From AB-137-C09 sp964458185 (GTDB lineage: Bacteria > Pseudomonadota > Zetaproteobacteria > Mariprofundales > Mariprofundaceae): 64,000 nt of DNA. Below the pieces are notes generated by a model, which worked only from the letters and a program-made list of their open reading frames with translations, was not told the DNA's origin and made no database searches. The stretch lies in contig CAYWFG010000005.1 in assembly GCA_964458185.1 (NCBI GenBank), forward strand, positions 19,172 to 83,171, in the 5' to 3' direction. Both the position numbers and the translations under genes were made by a program. This document shows, piece after piece, positions 52,339 through 61,667 of this stretch (within the stretch, counting starts at the first letter, position 1; each line of letters starts with the position of its first letter).

Positions 52339-52513
52339 TGTGAATACCTCTTGAAGCGTACTTTAGACAGAACAATCATTTGCTGCAAGTGTGAGCAAAG
52401 CACCCTTCGTGTTAATTAATACCCCTATATAAAAGTAAGAAAATGAAATGATGGCATAAACTATGTTTTTAATAAGGAATAAGGTCCAGTAAAAGCATGG
52501 TTTTGCGATTCTT

Positions 52514-53329
52514 TTAGCGTTGACAGTGAGTGCAAAAAAAGGTGCTTCGTCCTTGTTGGGTACATTGGCGAATGGGTGAACCGCAGTGAAAACAGGGTTT
52601 TCCTGTGCGAGCATAAACCTGAAAAGCATGAGAAAAATAACCAGGGCGACCATCAGGGCGGGAAAAACTTTGAATGGTGCTACCACCAGCATCAATAGCA
52701 GCCCGTAGCACTTCTCGAATAGCATCACGCAGTAGAATAAGTCGTTCTGTTGCAATGCGGTGTACGCCCCTTCGGGGGTCAATTTTTGCCATAAAAAGCG
52801 ATTCAGAAGCATAAATATTGCCAACACCAACCACCACACGAGGATTCATAATGGTTTGTTTGATAGCAGTGCGCCGCCCTTGCAACGCAGTTAAAAAAAC
52901 ATCAGCAGAGAAATCATCGGCAAGGGGTTCTACACCAAGATTTTTTAGCCATGGGTGCTGATTACAATCAATCGTAGGACAAATGCCAACATAACCAAAG
53001 CGACGTGGGTCACGGTAGCGAAGGCTCTTGTTATGTTCAAAATACCATTGAATATGTTCGTGTGCTGCCGTAGAAACATCAGACTCTAAAACATGAAACT
53101 GACCGCTCATACCCAAGTGCCATAACACGGTTTGACCGCATTCAAAATCAAGCAATAAGTATTTAGCACGTCGCCTTACAGCGATTAAACGGTGCTGCAA
53201 CAATGAAGAAAAATCAGGGACAGGGTAACGAAGTTGCGGTTGATTGACGACCACAGCTAAGAGGCGATGATGGTTAATAGTGCCATCTAAAGCAGTGCGT
53301 ACAACTTCAACTTCAGGTAATTCTGGCAT
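52514..53329 (-). CDS. mutM: Formamidopyrimidine-DNA glycosylase MutM (Fpg)
   Basis: This 271-residue enzyme begins PELPEVEVVRTALDG after Met, giving the N-terminal catalytic proline. It has LWHLGMSGQF, YRDPRRFGYV, NPRVVVGVGNIYASESLFMA and a C-terminal zinc finger CFHCGSPIRQ...CTHC. It removes 8-oxoguanine and formamidopyrimidines from DNA. It lies three bases after the methyltransferase gene on the same strand. Confidence 0.97.
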   Translation of the reverse strand: MPELPEVEVVRTALDGTINHHRLLAVVVNQPQLRYPVPDFSSLLQHRLIAVRRRAKYLLLDFECGQTVLWHLGMSGQFHVLESDVSTAAHEHIQWYFEHNKSLRYRDPRRFGYVGICPTIDCNQHPWLKNLGVEPLADDFSADVFLTALQGRRTAIKQTIMNPRVVVGVGNIYASESLFMAKIDPRRGVHRIATERLILLRDAIREVLRAAIDAGGSTIQSFSRPDGRPGYFSHAFQVYARTGKPCFHCGSPIRQCTQQGRSTFFCTHCQR

Positions 53330-53332
53330 CTG

Positions 53333-54169
53333 TTAGAGGTATTGATACAAAGCAAACAATCCTTTGCGCCAATGGGGAACGGCATCCCGAAGCTGTGAAA
53401 AAGCAATGCTGATCGATGATTTTTTTTGTCTGTTAATCGGTGAATAATAACCTTGTTCGCATATTGATAATGAAAAATAATCAGCAATATCACGAAGGTC
53501 TTGCATGGCGTATTCATGATTATGTCGATCATAGTAAGGGACACCATTTAGGTTCATCGGCTTTTGTTCTAAATAATGTTTTTTTAACCCCCAGTGAATA
53601 GACTTTCCACGAAATAAACGAGAAATATTATGAAATGATGAGATGTTGGGGGCATCAATCAATAAATAGCCCCCTGGGCGAATAACATGCAATAGTTGTT
53701 TTATGGGTTCAAGCGGTGAGTAGGTAAAATGTTCAATCGTTTGCGAAAGAATGACTGCGTCAAAAAAGTTTTCCTCAAAAGGAGACTCCGTTGCTGCTTC
53801 AAGATGCCATTGTTGATACGGAATGTTGAGTTGGGGATAAATAGAAAGCCCTTGATACACATCTGCGGCATAAGTTTCATAGCCAGCTTTGTTGAGGGCT
53901 ATCGTTTGCATGGCGTAGCCTGCACCAGCATCGAGTATTCTCCCACCAGCAGGACACCGTTGAGCTAATACATGCAGTAACATAGCAAAGCGATCGACTG
54001 AACCGAAAAAATAATCATCCATGGCAGCACTTGGTGGGTAATATTGTTTAAGCCATGGGTCATTTGATTGCTCGCGTACAGCGTCCAATAATGGTTTTAG
54101 TTGTTTCCAGCCTTCTAATACACAAAATTCTGCTTCTTGATAATTGATCATAAAGTATTTATTTAACAT
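53333..54169 (-). CDS. Class I SAM-dependent methyltransferase (substrate unknown)
   Basis: This ~278-residue protein has methyltransferase motif I ILDAGAGYAMQTIALNKAG, motif II around ETYAADVYQG, motif III ENFFDAVILSQTIEHFTY and the post-motif LLHVIRPGGYLLIDAPNISS. This is the Methyltransf_11/23 type with substrate unknown. The fusion of a helical N-terminus (about 1-65) with DDYFFGSVDRF before the core is a distinctive feature. ATG at 54169 overlaps the thiO stop by 11 bases; 54193 and 54151 are alternatives. Confidence 0.85.
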   Translation of the reverse strand: MLNKYFMINYQEAEFCVLEGWKQLKPLLDAVREQSNDPWLKQYYPPSAAMDDYFFGSVDRFAMLLHVLAQRCPAGGRILDAGAGYAMQTIALNKAGYETYAADVYQGLSIYPQLNIPYQQWHLEAATESPFEENFFDAVILSQTIEHFTYSPLEPIKQLLHVIRPGGYLLIDAPNISSFHNISRLFRGKSIHWGLKKHYLEQKPMNLNGVPYYDRHNHEYAMQDLRDIADYFSLSICEQGYYSPINRQKKSSISIAFSQLRDAVPHWRKGLFALYQYL

Positions 54170-55310
54170 CCTTCTTGTGTGGGTAGCCAACAAATGTACA
54201 GTCTTTGATGATTCGATTAACGCGGTAGGGTTGTAAATCTATGTCATCAATAGCTTCCCCTAAAATTTGCCTAGTGATAATATCTGCAGTTATAGGCGCG
54301 AGAGCAACGCCATTTCGGTAATGCCCTGTTGCAACCCATAGCCCTGGTTTTTGTTCCACAGGACCAATAAAAGGTAAGCCATCGGGGCTGCCTGGGCGGA
54401 AGCCCATCCATTGTCGTTCAATTTCTAACTCTGCTAACCCTGGCGCAATATGCATGAGGCTTTTTAATAATTGATAGACACCATTGACCGTGTTGCCGCG
54501 TTTGAAGCCGTTGTTTTCCATGCTCGCCCCGACAAGGACGCGACCATCCAAACGAGGAACAAGATAGACGCTTTCATGTTTAATCATGTGGCGAACATCC
54601 ATCTTATTGCCGCTTAGTAATATAATTTGACCTTTAACAGGGCGGACAGGCAGCGTTAAACCAATTTGTTTGGCGAAAGTTCCACTCCAGCTACCACCCG
54701 CCAACAGTACAGCATCAGCCTTCAGCGTTTCATCTGCAAAGCAAACCCCTGAGATGCGCCCATCGTGTTGGGTTAAGCCTTCAACATTACAGCCTTCCCA
54801 TATAGGTACATTCATTTTATCCAGCATAGCACGAACGGCTTTGAGCAAGCGAGGGTTGCGCAGTTGCGAGACTTCTGGCCAATACAATGCGCTGCGTAAA
54901 CCATCGCTACGCATGCAAGGTTCATGGCGGAGGCATTGCTCAGCGGATAATATTTCACTGGGCCAAGAAAATCGTTTCGCCCAATGGGAAGCAGGCTGTT
55001 CGGCATGGTTGATGTCATCGTCAAAAAAAGGAATGATCATGCCAGAACGATGCCATTGCATCGACACGCCCGTTTCAGTTAATAAAAAATCTTGCAGGGC
55101 AGGGTACATGGCCAAGCTTGCTTGAATGAGATGAGAAAAGGCATCAGGATAAAGCCACGGCTGAATAGGGCATAAAATACCAGCACCCGCCCAAGAGGCT
55201 TCCATACCTGCTCGTCCTCGTTCTAAAATAATAGGGTCAGCCCCTCGCTGTTTTAGATACATTGCAGTTAAACAGCCATTAATACCGCCACCAATGATTG
55301 CAACACGCAT
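54159..55310 (-). CDS. thiO: FAD-dependent glycine oxidase-like protein (ThiO family)
   Basis: This 383-residue DAO-family oxidoreductase opens with VAIIGGGINGCLTAMYLKQR, the FAD-binding GxGxxG variant, then ILERGRAGMEASWAGAGILC. LPVRPVKGQIILL, YLVPRLDGRVLVGASMENNG and the C-terminal WMGFRPGSPDGLPFIGPVEQ and ATGHYRNGVALAP follow. ThiO makes iminoglycine for the thiazole of thiamine; no other thi gene is near, so a different amine substrate is possible. It is divergent from rimP. Confidence 0.85.
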   Translation of the reverse strand: MRVAIIGGGINGCLTAMYLKQRGADPIILERGRAGMEASWAGAGILCPIQPWLYPDAFSHLIQASLAMYPALQDFLLTETGVSMQWHRSGMIIPFFDDDINHAEQPASHWAKRFSWPSEILSAEQCLRHEPCMRSDGLRSALYWPEVSQLRNPRLLKAVRAMLDKMNVPIWEGCNVEGLTQHDGRISGVCFADETLKADAVLLAGGSWSGTFAKQIGLTLPVRPVKGQIILLSGNKMDVRHMIKHESVYLVPRLDGRVLVGASMENNGFKRGNTVNGVYQLLKSLMHIAPGLAELEIERQWMGFRPGSPDGLPFIGPVEQKPGLWVATGHYRNGVALAPITADIITRQILGEAIDDIDLQPYRVNRIIKDCTFVGYPHKKDVK

Positions 55311-55404
55311 AGCTTCGCCCCTTTTTTAAAAGTGTAGCGTACTTAGCAAGCGCAAGAGTGCAACCTTTCAAAGTCAAGGAATAATGCGCTTTTTTTAAAT
55401 TGGC

Positions 55405-55476
55405 TTGCTATCGAAGCAAGCAACAGTATGATTCGCCGCCGTTGAAAAGTGGGCTTCTGGCTCGCTTTTTGTTTTT
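55405..55476 (+). promoter_or_regulatory. rimP-nusA-infB promoter and rimP-leader-like attenuator
   Basis: TTGCTA (55405-55410) and TATGAT (55427-55432), 16 nt apart, make a plausible promoter. Downstream, AAAAGTGGGC (55445-55454) pairs with GCTCGCTTTT (55460-55469) across loop TTCTG, with two G-U pairs, and a T-run follows to 55476. A terminator hairpin before rimP is the defining feature of the rimP leader attenuator described for gammaproteobacteria. The control signal is unknown; NusA feedback is an attractive inference. Confidence 0.65.
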
Positions 55477-55505
55477 ATGGATTTGCCTAATGGGGTGTTG
55501 GTCGG

Positions 55506-55997
55506 TTGAATGCTGAATTAAATGAGCATGGCTTAGCGTATAAGGTTCAAACATTGTTGGAACTTATTGTGCAAGACTCTGCTATAGAAATATTAAAAGT
55601 TCATATTGGTAGCGGTGGTTACATGCAAAACCTTCGGGTGGTGCTTGACCGGCGAGGTGGTATAGCGTCAGGTGAACTTGAACGTGTAAGCCGTGCTTTA
55701 TCGCTGCAATTGGATGTTGAAGATTTGTTTCGTGGCGAGTACCGATTAGAGCTTAGCTCCCCTGGTTTTAGCTGGCCGCTTGAGACAGATGCAGACTTTG
55801 TGCGTTATTTGGATTCATGGATTCGTTTAGATTTTCATGATGGTAAAGCGATTGAAGGCTGCAATCTTGGTTTGCATGACGATTGCGTTCAGATACAAGA
55901 AAAAAAGAAAAAGCCTGTATCCTATCCACGGTCTACACTTAGAAAGGTGACTCGTGCGATTGATTGGGCGACGGTATCTCAGCGTGGTAAAAAATAG
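55506..55997 (+). CDS. rimP: Ribosome maturation factor RimP
   Basis: This 163-residue protein has the RimP N-terminal domain with LRVVLDRRGGIASGELERVS and YRLELSSPGFSWPLETDADF, where the family has LEVSSPGLDRPL. A short C-terminal SH3-like domain follows. RimP is needed for 30S assembly. The start is the TTG at 55506 with GGGG ten bases upstream; no in-frame ATG is available nearby. It is the first gene of rimP-nusA-ylxR-infB. Confidence 0.93.
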   Translation: MNAELNEHGLAYKVQTLLELIVQDSAIEILKVHIGSGGYMQNLRVVLDRRGGIASGELERVSRALSLQLDVEDLFRGEYRLELSSPGFSWPLETDADFVRYLDSWIRLDFHDGKAIEGCNLGLHDDCVQIQEKKKKPVSYPRSTLRKVTRAIDWATVSQRGKK

Positions 55998-56072
55998 TTG
56001 TTTTGAGCCGTGTTTTTCGGCGTATGATTCATCATTGAATTGTTTAAATATTAAAACGAGGTTGAGCCACAC

Positions 56073-57545
56073 ATGAACGTTGAAATGCTGCAAGTCGCTG
56101 ATGCTGTTGCCAGAGAAAAATCAGTGGATCGTGAACTGGTCTTAGATGCCATGGAACAAGCCTTAAAAACTGCTGCCCGTCGCACCTATGGTAATAAAGC
56201 ATTGGCATGCAGTATTGATCGCCACAGTGGTACAATTCATCTTTTTCACGTTGTTACTGTTGTTGAAGACGTTGAAGATGAAGACAATGATATAACATTG
56301 GATGAAGGCAAGCTGCGTGATACTGAGGCTGATATTGGCACTGAGTTCCGCGAAGAATTGCCGCCGATTACGCTGGGTCGTATTGCTGCACAAGCTGCCA
56401 AGCAAGTCATCAATCAAAAAATACGTGAAGCTGAACGGGCGCGTATTATTGCTGAATTTGAACCGCGTATTGGCGAAGTCATTACGGGTATTGTTAAGCG
56501 AGTAGAGCGAAATAACGTCTACCTTGATTTAGGTAATGGCGAAGGTGTGATGTACCGTGAGGATCAAATTCCTCGTGAAGGATACCGCCAAGGCGACCGT
56601 GTTCGCGCCTATTTGCGTGAAGTTCGCAGCCAAAGCAAAGGACCTATTCTGTTTTTATCGCGCACTGATGTAGGCATGGTACAACGCTTGTTTGAACAGG
56701 AAGTTCCTGAAGTTCAAGATGGATTGATTACTATTCAGGCGATAGCCCGTGACCCTGGCTCGCGCAGTAAAATTGCGGTTATTTCTTCAGACCCTAGCAT
56801 TGATCCTGTGGGTTCTTGTGTTGGTGTTCGTGGTTCTCGTGTGCAAGCCGTAGTGAATGAATTACATGGTGAGCGCATTGATATTATAGAATGGACAGAA
56901 AACCCCGCGACATTTGTAGTGAATGCATTGGCACCTGCTGACATTGAACGGGTGCTGGTCGATGAGCAAAGCAATGTCATTGAAGTTGCTGTCGATGACG
57001 AAAACTTGGCTATTGCAATTGGTCGAAAAGGGCAAAACGTCCGTCTAGCCTCAGACCTAACAGGCTGGGACATTGAAATCATGACCACTGGCGAAGAGCA
57101 GAAAAAAAGGGGCGAAGAAGGTGATGCGGCCAAAACATTATTTGTTGCTATGCTTGATGTGAATGAATCTTTGTCAGATATTTTGGTTGCAGAAGGCTTT
57201 ATGTCCTTTGAAGATATTGCTTATTGTGATATTACGGATCTTATTACGCTTGAGGGTATGGATGAAGAAAAAAGTGCTCAGTTGCAAAACGCGGCGCGCA
57301 ATCGTTTGCTGGGTGATGCACTGCAAGCAGTGGGTGGCGAAAGTTCAGCTTTACCACTGTCTACCTTAACGAAAATGCGAGATGACGTAGCCTTAGCACT
57401 TGGTGCTAAGGGTATTAATACGTTGGATGATTTGGCGGATATGTCGGTGGATGAACTGGAAGATATTGAGGCTTTGGCGCAAGAAGAGGCAGAAGCATTA
57501 ATCATCGCGGCGCGTGAAGCTTGTGGATGGTTTGACGAAGCCTAA
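56073..57545 (+). CDS. nusA: Transcription termination/antitermination factor NusA
   Basis: This 490-residue protein has the N-terminal RNA-polymerase-binding domain (1-~125, ending ITLGRIAAQAAKQVINQKIR), an S1 domain (about 135-200, GEVITGIVKRVERNNVYLDL) and two KH domains (about 205-345, with DPVGSCVGVRGSRVQAVVNE and AIAIGRKGQNVRLASDLTGW). Two C-terminal acidic repeats follow, ending near EEAEALIIAAREACGWF. It modulates pausing, termination and antitermination. Confidence 0.97.
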   Translation: MNVEMLQVADAVAREKSVDRELVLDAMEQALKTAARRTYGNKALACSIDRHSGTIHLFHVVTVVEDVEDEDNDITLDEGKLRDTEADIGTEFREELPPITLGRIAAQAAKQVINQKIREAERARIIAEFEPRIGEVITGIVKRVERNNVYLDLGNGEGVMYREDQIPREGYRQGDRVRAYLREVRSQSKGPILFLSRTDVGMVQRLFEQEVPEVQDGLITIQAIARDPGSRSKIAVISSDPSIDPVGSCVGVRGSRVQAVVNELHGERIDIIEWTENPATFVVNALAPADIERVLVDEQSNVIEVAVDDENLAIAIGRKGQNVRLASDLTGWDIEIMTTGEEQKKRGEEGDAAKTLFVAMLDVNESLSDILVAEGFMSFEDIAYCDITDLITLEGMDEEKSAQLQNAARNRLLGDALQAVGGESSALPLSTLTKMRDDVALALGAKGINTLDDLADMSVDELEDIEALAQEEAEALIIAAREACGWFDEA

Positions 57546-57549
57546 ATCA

Positions 57550-58134
57550 ATGTCTGAACGCACATGTTTTTTATGTCGAACAAAGCTAGATGCATCATCC
57601 ATGCTTCGGTTGGCTGTAGATGATGGCGGTAGTTTATGGCCAGATATATTGCATAAAGCACCTGGTCGTGGTAGTTATTTATGCATGCAGAGGGCATGTT
57701 TTGCAAAACTAAACCATCGTTCGTTGGGACGGCTTAAACGAAACTTTTCATCGTTACAGATTAGCTACGATGTGTTTGTTGAACGTTTAGAAAGAGCATT
57801 ATCGATACAAATAGAACGTCATTTAAGTCGTCTTTTACCATCGGCGGCTTTAGGCAGAGATGCAGTAATGCATCGAATGTGGCATCATGCGCCACTTCTT
57901 TTGATGATTAGTGATGATGCAGGTGAATCAATCAAGCGACAAGTTCACGATGCTGCCGAAAAACGACGTGATAGTGGCGATAAAGTTGATATATTGGTGG
58001 ATGTTTCCACTGATTTGCTGGCGAAGGCAAGCAAAAGAAAAAAGATTTCAGTGGTAGCCGTAAACAATTGCAACGATGCAGTGCGGCTGCAACAATTTAG
58101 CACTTGGTTAACTCAAGTGAAGGATGCAGGGTAG
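57550..58134 (+). CDS. ylxR: YlxR (DUF448) RNA-binding protein with L7Ae-like C-terminal domain
   Basis: This 194-residue protein has the N-terminal DUF448 domain: TCFLCRTKLDASSMLRLA, then GRGSYLCMQRACFAKL (family CR..GRGAYLC). From about residue 100 an L7Ae-like fold follows (LLMISDDAGESIKRQVHDAA, VVAVNNCNDAVRL). The nusA-ylxR-infB order is standard. DUF448 proteins are thought to bind RNA. ATG at 57550 is five bases after nusA; an in-frame codon at 57514 lies within nusA. Confidence 0.88.
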   Translation: MSERTCFLCRTKLDASSMLRLAVDDGGSLWPDILHKAPGRGSYLCMQRACFAKLNHRSLGRLKRNFSSLQISYDVFVERLERALSIQIERHLSRLLPSAALGRDAVMHRMWHHAPLLLMISDDAGESIKRQVHDAAEKRRDSGDKVDILVDVSTDLLAKASKRKKISVVAVNNCNDAVRLQQFSTWLTQVKDAG

Positions 58135-58136
58135 CG

Positions 58137-61100
58137 ATGGCGAACAAGCGCGTGTTTGAATTTGCAAAGGAAATTGGTATGGAGGTTGCGGAAGTCCGCA
58201 ATGCTGCAGGGCGTTGTGGTATTGCCGCAACTAGCCCATCAACCATGCTCAACGATGAGGACAGAAAGCGTATTCGCCAATCCTTAGATACTGGTAATAA
58301 TCAGTCATCTGGTGGTGATAAAAGCACGCCTGCCTCTCGGTCATCGACCGCTAATGCTAATCGGAGTACACAATCTGACGCAAAAGGGCGAACAATTCAG
58401 GTTGAAGTTCGTCGTCGTAGACCAGCATCTAGACCATCAATAGCAAGCAAGGCAACAGATTCTTCTGTAAAAACGCCTGTAGCATCGCCAGATGTGAAAG
58501 AAAAGACTGTTGCGCAAGCTGCTAACAAGCCTGCAGTTCATCGCAGCATTAAAAAACCTGCGGTGGCTTCCACAGTAAAGAAAGCAGCAACACAAAAATC
58601 AACTGCTACACGCACTTTAACACCGGCTCAACGGGCCGTTCAATCCATGGAAGCGCGTAAGCAAGGAGAAATAGAAAAACGAAAAGCTGAGCGCACTGAG
58701 CGTCGTCAACGTCAACAGGAAAGGCAACAGCGCGAGCAACCGCCAAGACCAGTGCCGAGTAATGGCAACAACACATCAGGATCAGCGCAAGGCAATAAAC
58801 CGTCCGATACTTTGAGTAATCAACGATCAGGACAAGCACCAGCTCAACCCCACGGGCAACAAAACCGATCGGGTTATCAAAACCGCCCTGGTCAGCACAA
58901 TCGCCCTGGTCAACCCAATCGCCCTGGTCAGCACAATCGCCCTGGTCAACCCAATCGCCCTGGTCAACCCAATCGTCATGGTCAACCCAATCGTCATGGT
59001 CAACCCAATCGTCATGGTCAGCCTAATAGACCAGGGCAGCAAAATCGTCATGGTCAATCCAATAGACCAGGACAACAAAATCGTGCAAGCAGCGGAAGTG
59101 GGCCACGCACCAGTATGCGCAAAGGGCTAACACCTGCGCAAATTGCGGCTTCCAAAGCGCCCAGTTCTTCGTTAAAACAAATTGAAAAGAAAATCAGTGA
59201 TGAGCGCTCTGAACGTCGCCGTGAACAAGCTGCACAACGTCGAAGAACAGGATCTCAACATCCTCGACCTGGTGGCACACAAGACCGAAATCCCAGTGGT
59301 GCAACTATTGGCCAGCGTCGTGCGCCATCAGTTGCGGTATCGCCCGAGCCGTTTCCTCCAACAACCGATGGTGTTAAAAAACGCCCATTTGGTGGCGGCG
59401 GTGGTGGACAGCAACGTGGCAAACGTCGTTTAACGCCAGCAGAAAAAGCGGCTCGTCGTTCTTACTCACAAAAACGGCATGCCGTTTTTACCGATGAGCA
59501 AGAAGAACGCATGGCAAGACTTGCCCGTGGCGACCGTCGACGTAGCGGTATCACCAAAGATGATGAAGATTTTGTGGTACGTGAAGTAGAAATTACTGAA
59601 CCGATTATGATCTCTGAACTTGCCAATCGCATGGCAGTGAAAACAGGTGACCTCATCAAGCGTTTATTTGAAATGGGTACGGTGATGACAGCCAATGCCA
59701 ATCTCGATGGTGAAACAGCGGTTTTGATTGTTGAAGAATTTGGTCATAAGGCTAAACTGATTAACGAAGCGGCAGTCGAAGACGTACTGATCGATCAGCC
59801 AGAAGAGCATGAAGAAGAACTTGAACCACGCCCACCCGTTGTGGTGGTGATGGGGCATGTTGATCATGGCAAAACATCGATTCTTGATTCTTTGCGCAAG
59901 GCTTCTGTTGCCGCAGGCGAAGCGGGTGGTATCACCCAACATATTGGCGCGTACATGGTGAAACTAGAAGATGGCGAACGTGTCGTCTTCATTGATACAC
60001 CTGGTCATGAGGCATTTACTGGACTGCGAGCGCGTGGCGCGAAATTAACTGATGTGGCTGTACTCGTGGTGGCTGCGGATGATGGCGTAATGCCACAAAC
60101 TGTTGAAGCATTGAATCATGCCAAATCAGCGGGCGTTCCTATCATTGTTGCGATCAATAAAATGGACAAAGAAAATGCAGACCCAGAACGAGTGATGCGT
60201 CAATTATCAGAGCATGAGCTACTGTCAGAAGAATGGGGCGGTGATACTATTTTTGTTAAAGTATCAGCACACACAGGCGAAGGTTTGCCTGAGTTGCTAG
60301 AGATGCTTGCCCTGCAAACAGAAATTCTTGAGTTGCATGCCAACCCGAATCGTCCTGGTCGTGGTGTTGTCGTAGAATCATCGTTGGATCGTGGTCGTGG
60401 TCGCGTAGCGACGGTATTGGTACAAAATGGTACCTTTAAAAAGGGTGATATTGTGGTCGTTGGTTCAGTCATGGGACGTGTTCGTGCTATTGTTGATGAA
60501 AACAATATACAACATCGCACTGCAGGACCATCGATTCCTTTTGAACTATTAGGCTTGGATGATACCCCTGAAGCAGGCGCAGAAATTGTTGTGGTTGAAA
60601 GTGAGCGTCAGGCGCGGGATATTGTAAGTTATCGCCGCGATAAAGAACGCAGCATGGGCGAAGCCTTGCAAAAACGTGCCAGCATGGATGAATTGTTTGC
60701 CGCCGTTCAAAGCGGTGTTATTGAGGTTCCGATCATCATCAAGAGTGATGTAACAGGAACCTTAGAAGCATTGATTGAAAGCATGGGTAAATTGGGCAAT
60801 GATGATGTCAAAGTGAAAATAGTGCATAAAGCGATTGGTGGCATTACCGAGTCTGACATTATGCTTGCTTCAGCATCGAATGCCATTGTGATTGGTTATA
60901 ATGTTCGTCCTGAAGCCAAGGCGAAACGTCTTGCTGTAAAAGAAGGCATTGATATTCGTTTTCATAGGGTTATTTTTGAAGCATTGGATGAAATAAAAGA
61001 TGCCCTAGCAGGTAAATTAGCACCAACAGAAGTTGAAAAAGTCATTGGTAGTGCTGAAGTTCGTGAAGTGTTCCAAGTTCCTAAGTTGGGTGCTGTCGCA

Positions 61101-61331
61101 GGTTCGTATGTCATTGATGGTTTCATTACCCGCAATGCGCATGCGCGAGTATTGCGTGAAAGCGTCGTTATTTATGAAGGTAAGCTTGCTTCTTTACGTC
61201 GCTTTAAAGACGATGTGAAAGAAGTAAAAACAGGCTACGAATGTGGTATTGGCATGGATAAATTCAATGACCTTAAAGAAGGCGATATTTTTGAGTTCTT
61301 TATCATTGAAGAAGTGGCCGCTACATTATAG
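58137..61331 (+). CDS. infB: Translation initiation factor IF-2
   Basis: This 1064-residue GTPase has an IF2_N domain (about 1-50, RVFEFAKEIGMEVAEVRNAA), then a very long disordered basic linker (about 50-480). After a second IF2_N domain come the G motifs VMGHVDHGKTSILDSL, DTPGHEAFTGLRARG and NKMDK, then EF-Tu-like domain II, IF2 domain III and the C-terminal fMet-tRNA-binding domain, ending FNDLKEGDIFEFF. It brings fMet-tRNA to the 30S subunit. The linker contains twelve tandem hexapeptides at residues ~243-314. ATG at 58137 starts three bases after ylxR. Confidence 0.97.
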   Translation: MANKRVFEFAKEIGMEVAEVRNAAGRCGIAATSPSTMLNDEDRKRIRQSLDTGNNQSSGGDKSTPASRSSTANANRSTQSDAKGRTIQVEVRRRRPASRPSIASKATDSSVKTPVASPDVKEKTVAQAANKPAVHRSIKKPAVASTVKKAATQKSTATRTLTPAQRAVQSMEARKQGEIEKRKAERTERRQRQQERQQREQPPRPVPSNGNNTSGSAQGNKPSDTLSNQRSGQAPAQPHGQQNRSGYQNRPGQHNRPGQPNRPGQHNRPGQPNRPGQPNRHGQPNRHGQPNRHGQPNRPGQQNRHGQSNRPGQQNRASSGSGPRTSMRKGLTPAQIAASKAPSSSLKQIEKKISDERSERRREQAAQRRRTGSQHPRPGGTQDRNPSGATIGQRRAPSVAVSPEPFPPTTDGVKKRPFGGGGGGQQRGKRRLTPAEKAARRSYSQKRHAVFTDEQEERMARLARGDRRRSGITKDDEDFVVREVEITEPIMISELANRMAVKTGDLIKRLFEMGTVMTANANLDGETAVLIVEEFGHKAKLINEAAVEDVLIDQPEEHEEELEPRPPVVVVMGHVDHGKTSILDSLRKASVAAGEAGGITQHIGAYMVKLEDGERVVFIDTPGHEAFTGLRARGAKLTDVAVLVVAADDGVMPQTVEALNHAKSAGVPIIVAINKMDKENADPERVMRQLSEHELLSEEWGGDTIFVKVSAHTGEGLPELLEMLALQTEILELHANPNRPGRGVVVESSLDRGRGRVATVLVQNGTFKKGDIVVVGSVMGRVRAIVDENNIQHRTAGPSIPFELLGLDDTPEAGAEIVVVESERQARDIVSYRRDKERSMGEALQKRASMDELFAAVQSGVIEVPIIIKSDVTGTLEALIESMGKLGNDDVKVKIVHKAIGGITESDIMLASASNAIVIGYNVRPEAKAKRLAVKEGIDIRFHRVIFEALDEIKDALAGKLAPTEVEKVIGSAEVREVFQVPKLGAVAGSYVIDGFITRNAHARVLRESVVIYEGKLASLRRFKDDVKEVKTGYECGIGMDKFNDLKEGDIFEFFIIEEVAATL
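58863..59078 (+). repeat. 18-bp tandem repeat encoding NRPGQx/NRHGQx hexapeptides within infB
   Basis: Twelve in-frame 18-bp units encode Asn-Arg-(Pro/His/Ser)-Gly-(Gln/Tyr)-X. Five central units are near-identical (AATCGCCCTGGTCAACCC), as are three NRHGQ units, showing recent unit duplication. Outer units use other codons (AATAGACCAGGG) and are older. The array lies in the disordered linker between the N-terminal and GTPase parts of IF2. Confidence 0.95.
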
Positions 61332-61391
61332 CCAGTTGTAAGATTTACGGCATGTGTTTGACTACTATGCAATACATAAAAAGGAGTACAC

Positions 61392-61658
61392 ATGCCCTTG
61401 ATTGAAATTTATTCAGGTAATTATTGCCCTTATTGCATGCGAGCAAAGTCGTTGCTTAAAGAACGAGGGCTTGATTTTACTGAGTATAACGTACAACAAC
61501 AGCCTGAAAAACGAGAAGAAATGGCAAAGCGCGCCCCTGGTGTGCGTACTATTCCTCAAATATTTATTAATGATCGCCACCTTGGTGGCTGTGATGACCT
61601 CTACGCGGTAGATCGAAAGGGTGAATTGCAAGCGTGGCTTAATGAAAACGGCGGTTGA
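61392..61658 (+). CDS. grxC: Glutaredoxin 3
   Basis: This 88-residue thioredoxin-fold protein has the dithiol site CPYC (residues 12-15), the cis-proline region GVRTIPQIFINDRHLGGCDD and typical length. It uses glutathione to reduce protein disulfides and mixed disulfides in the cytoplasm. AAAAGGAG lies just before the ATG. It follows infB by 60 bp and faces pheT. Confidence 0.97.
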   Translation: MPLIEIYSGNYCPYCMRAKSLLKERGLDFTEYNVQQQPEKREEMAKRAPGVRTIPQIFINDRHLGGCDDLYAVDRKGELQAWLNENGG

Positions 61659-61667
61659 TGTCGTTAT

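Noticed and set aside
52339..52513. Extra small gene between the cytochrome gene and mutM
   Set aside because: No frame with a start, ribosome-binding site and independent coding signal was seen; it is probably just the cytochrome's 5' region.
52363..52839. 158-codon open frame on the minus strand
   Set aside because: It overlaps the 3' half of mutM in another frame; mutM is a clear full-length family member, so this is a shadow frame.
58863..59078. CRISPR-like periodicity
   Set aside because: The repeats are contiguous 18-bp in-frame coding units inside infB with no spacers.
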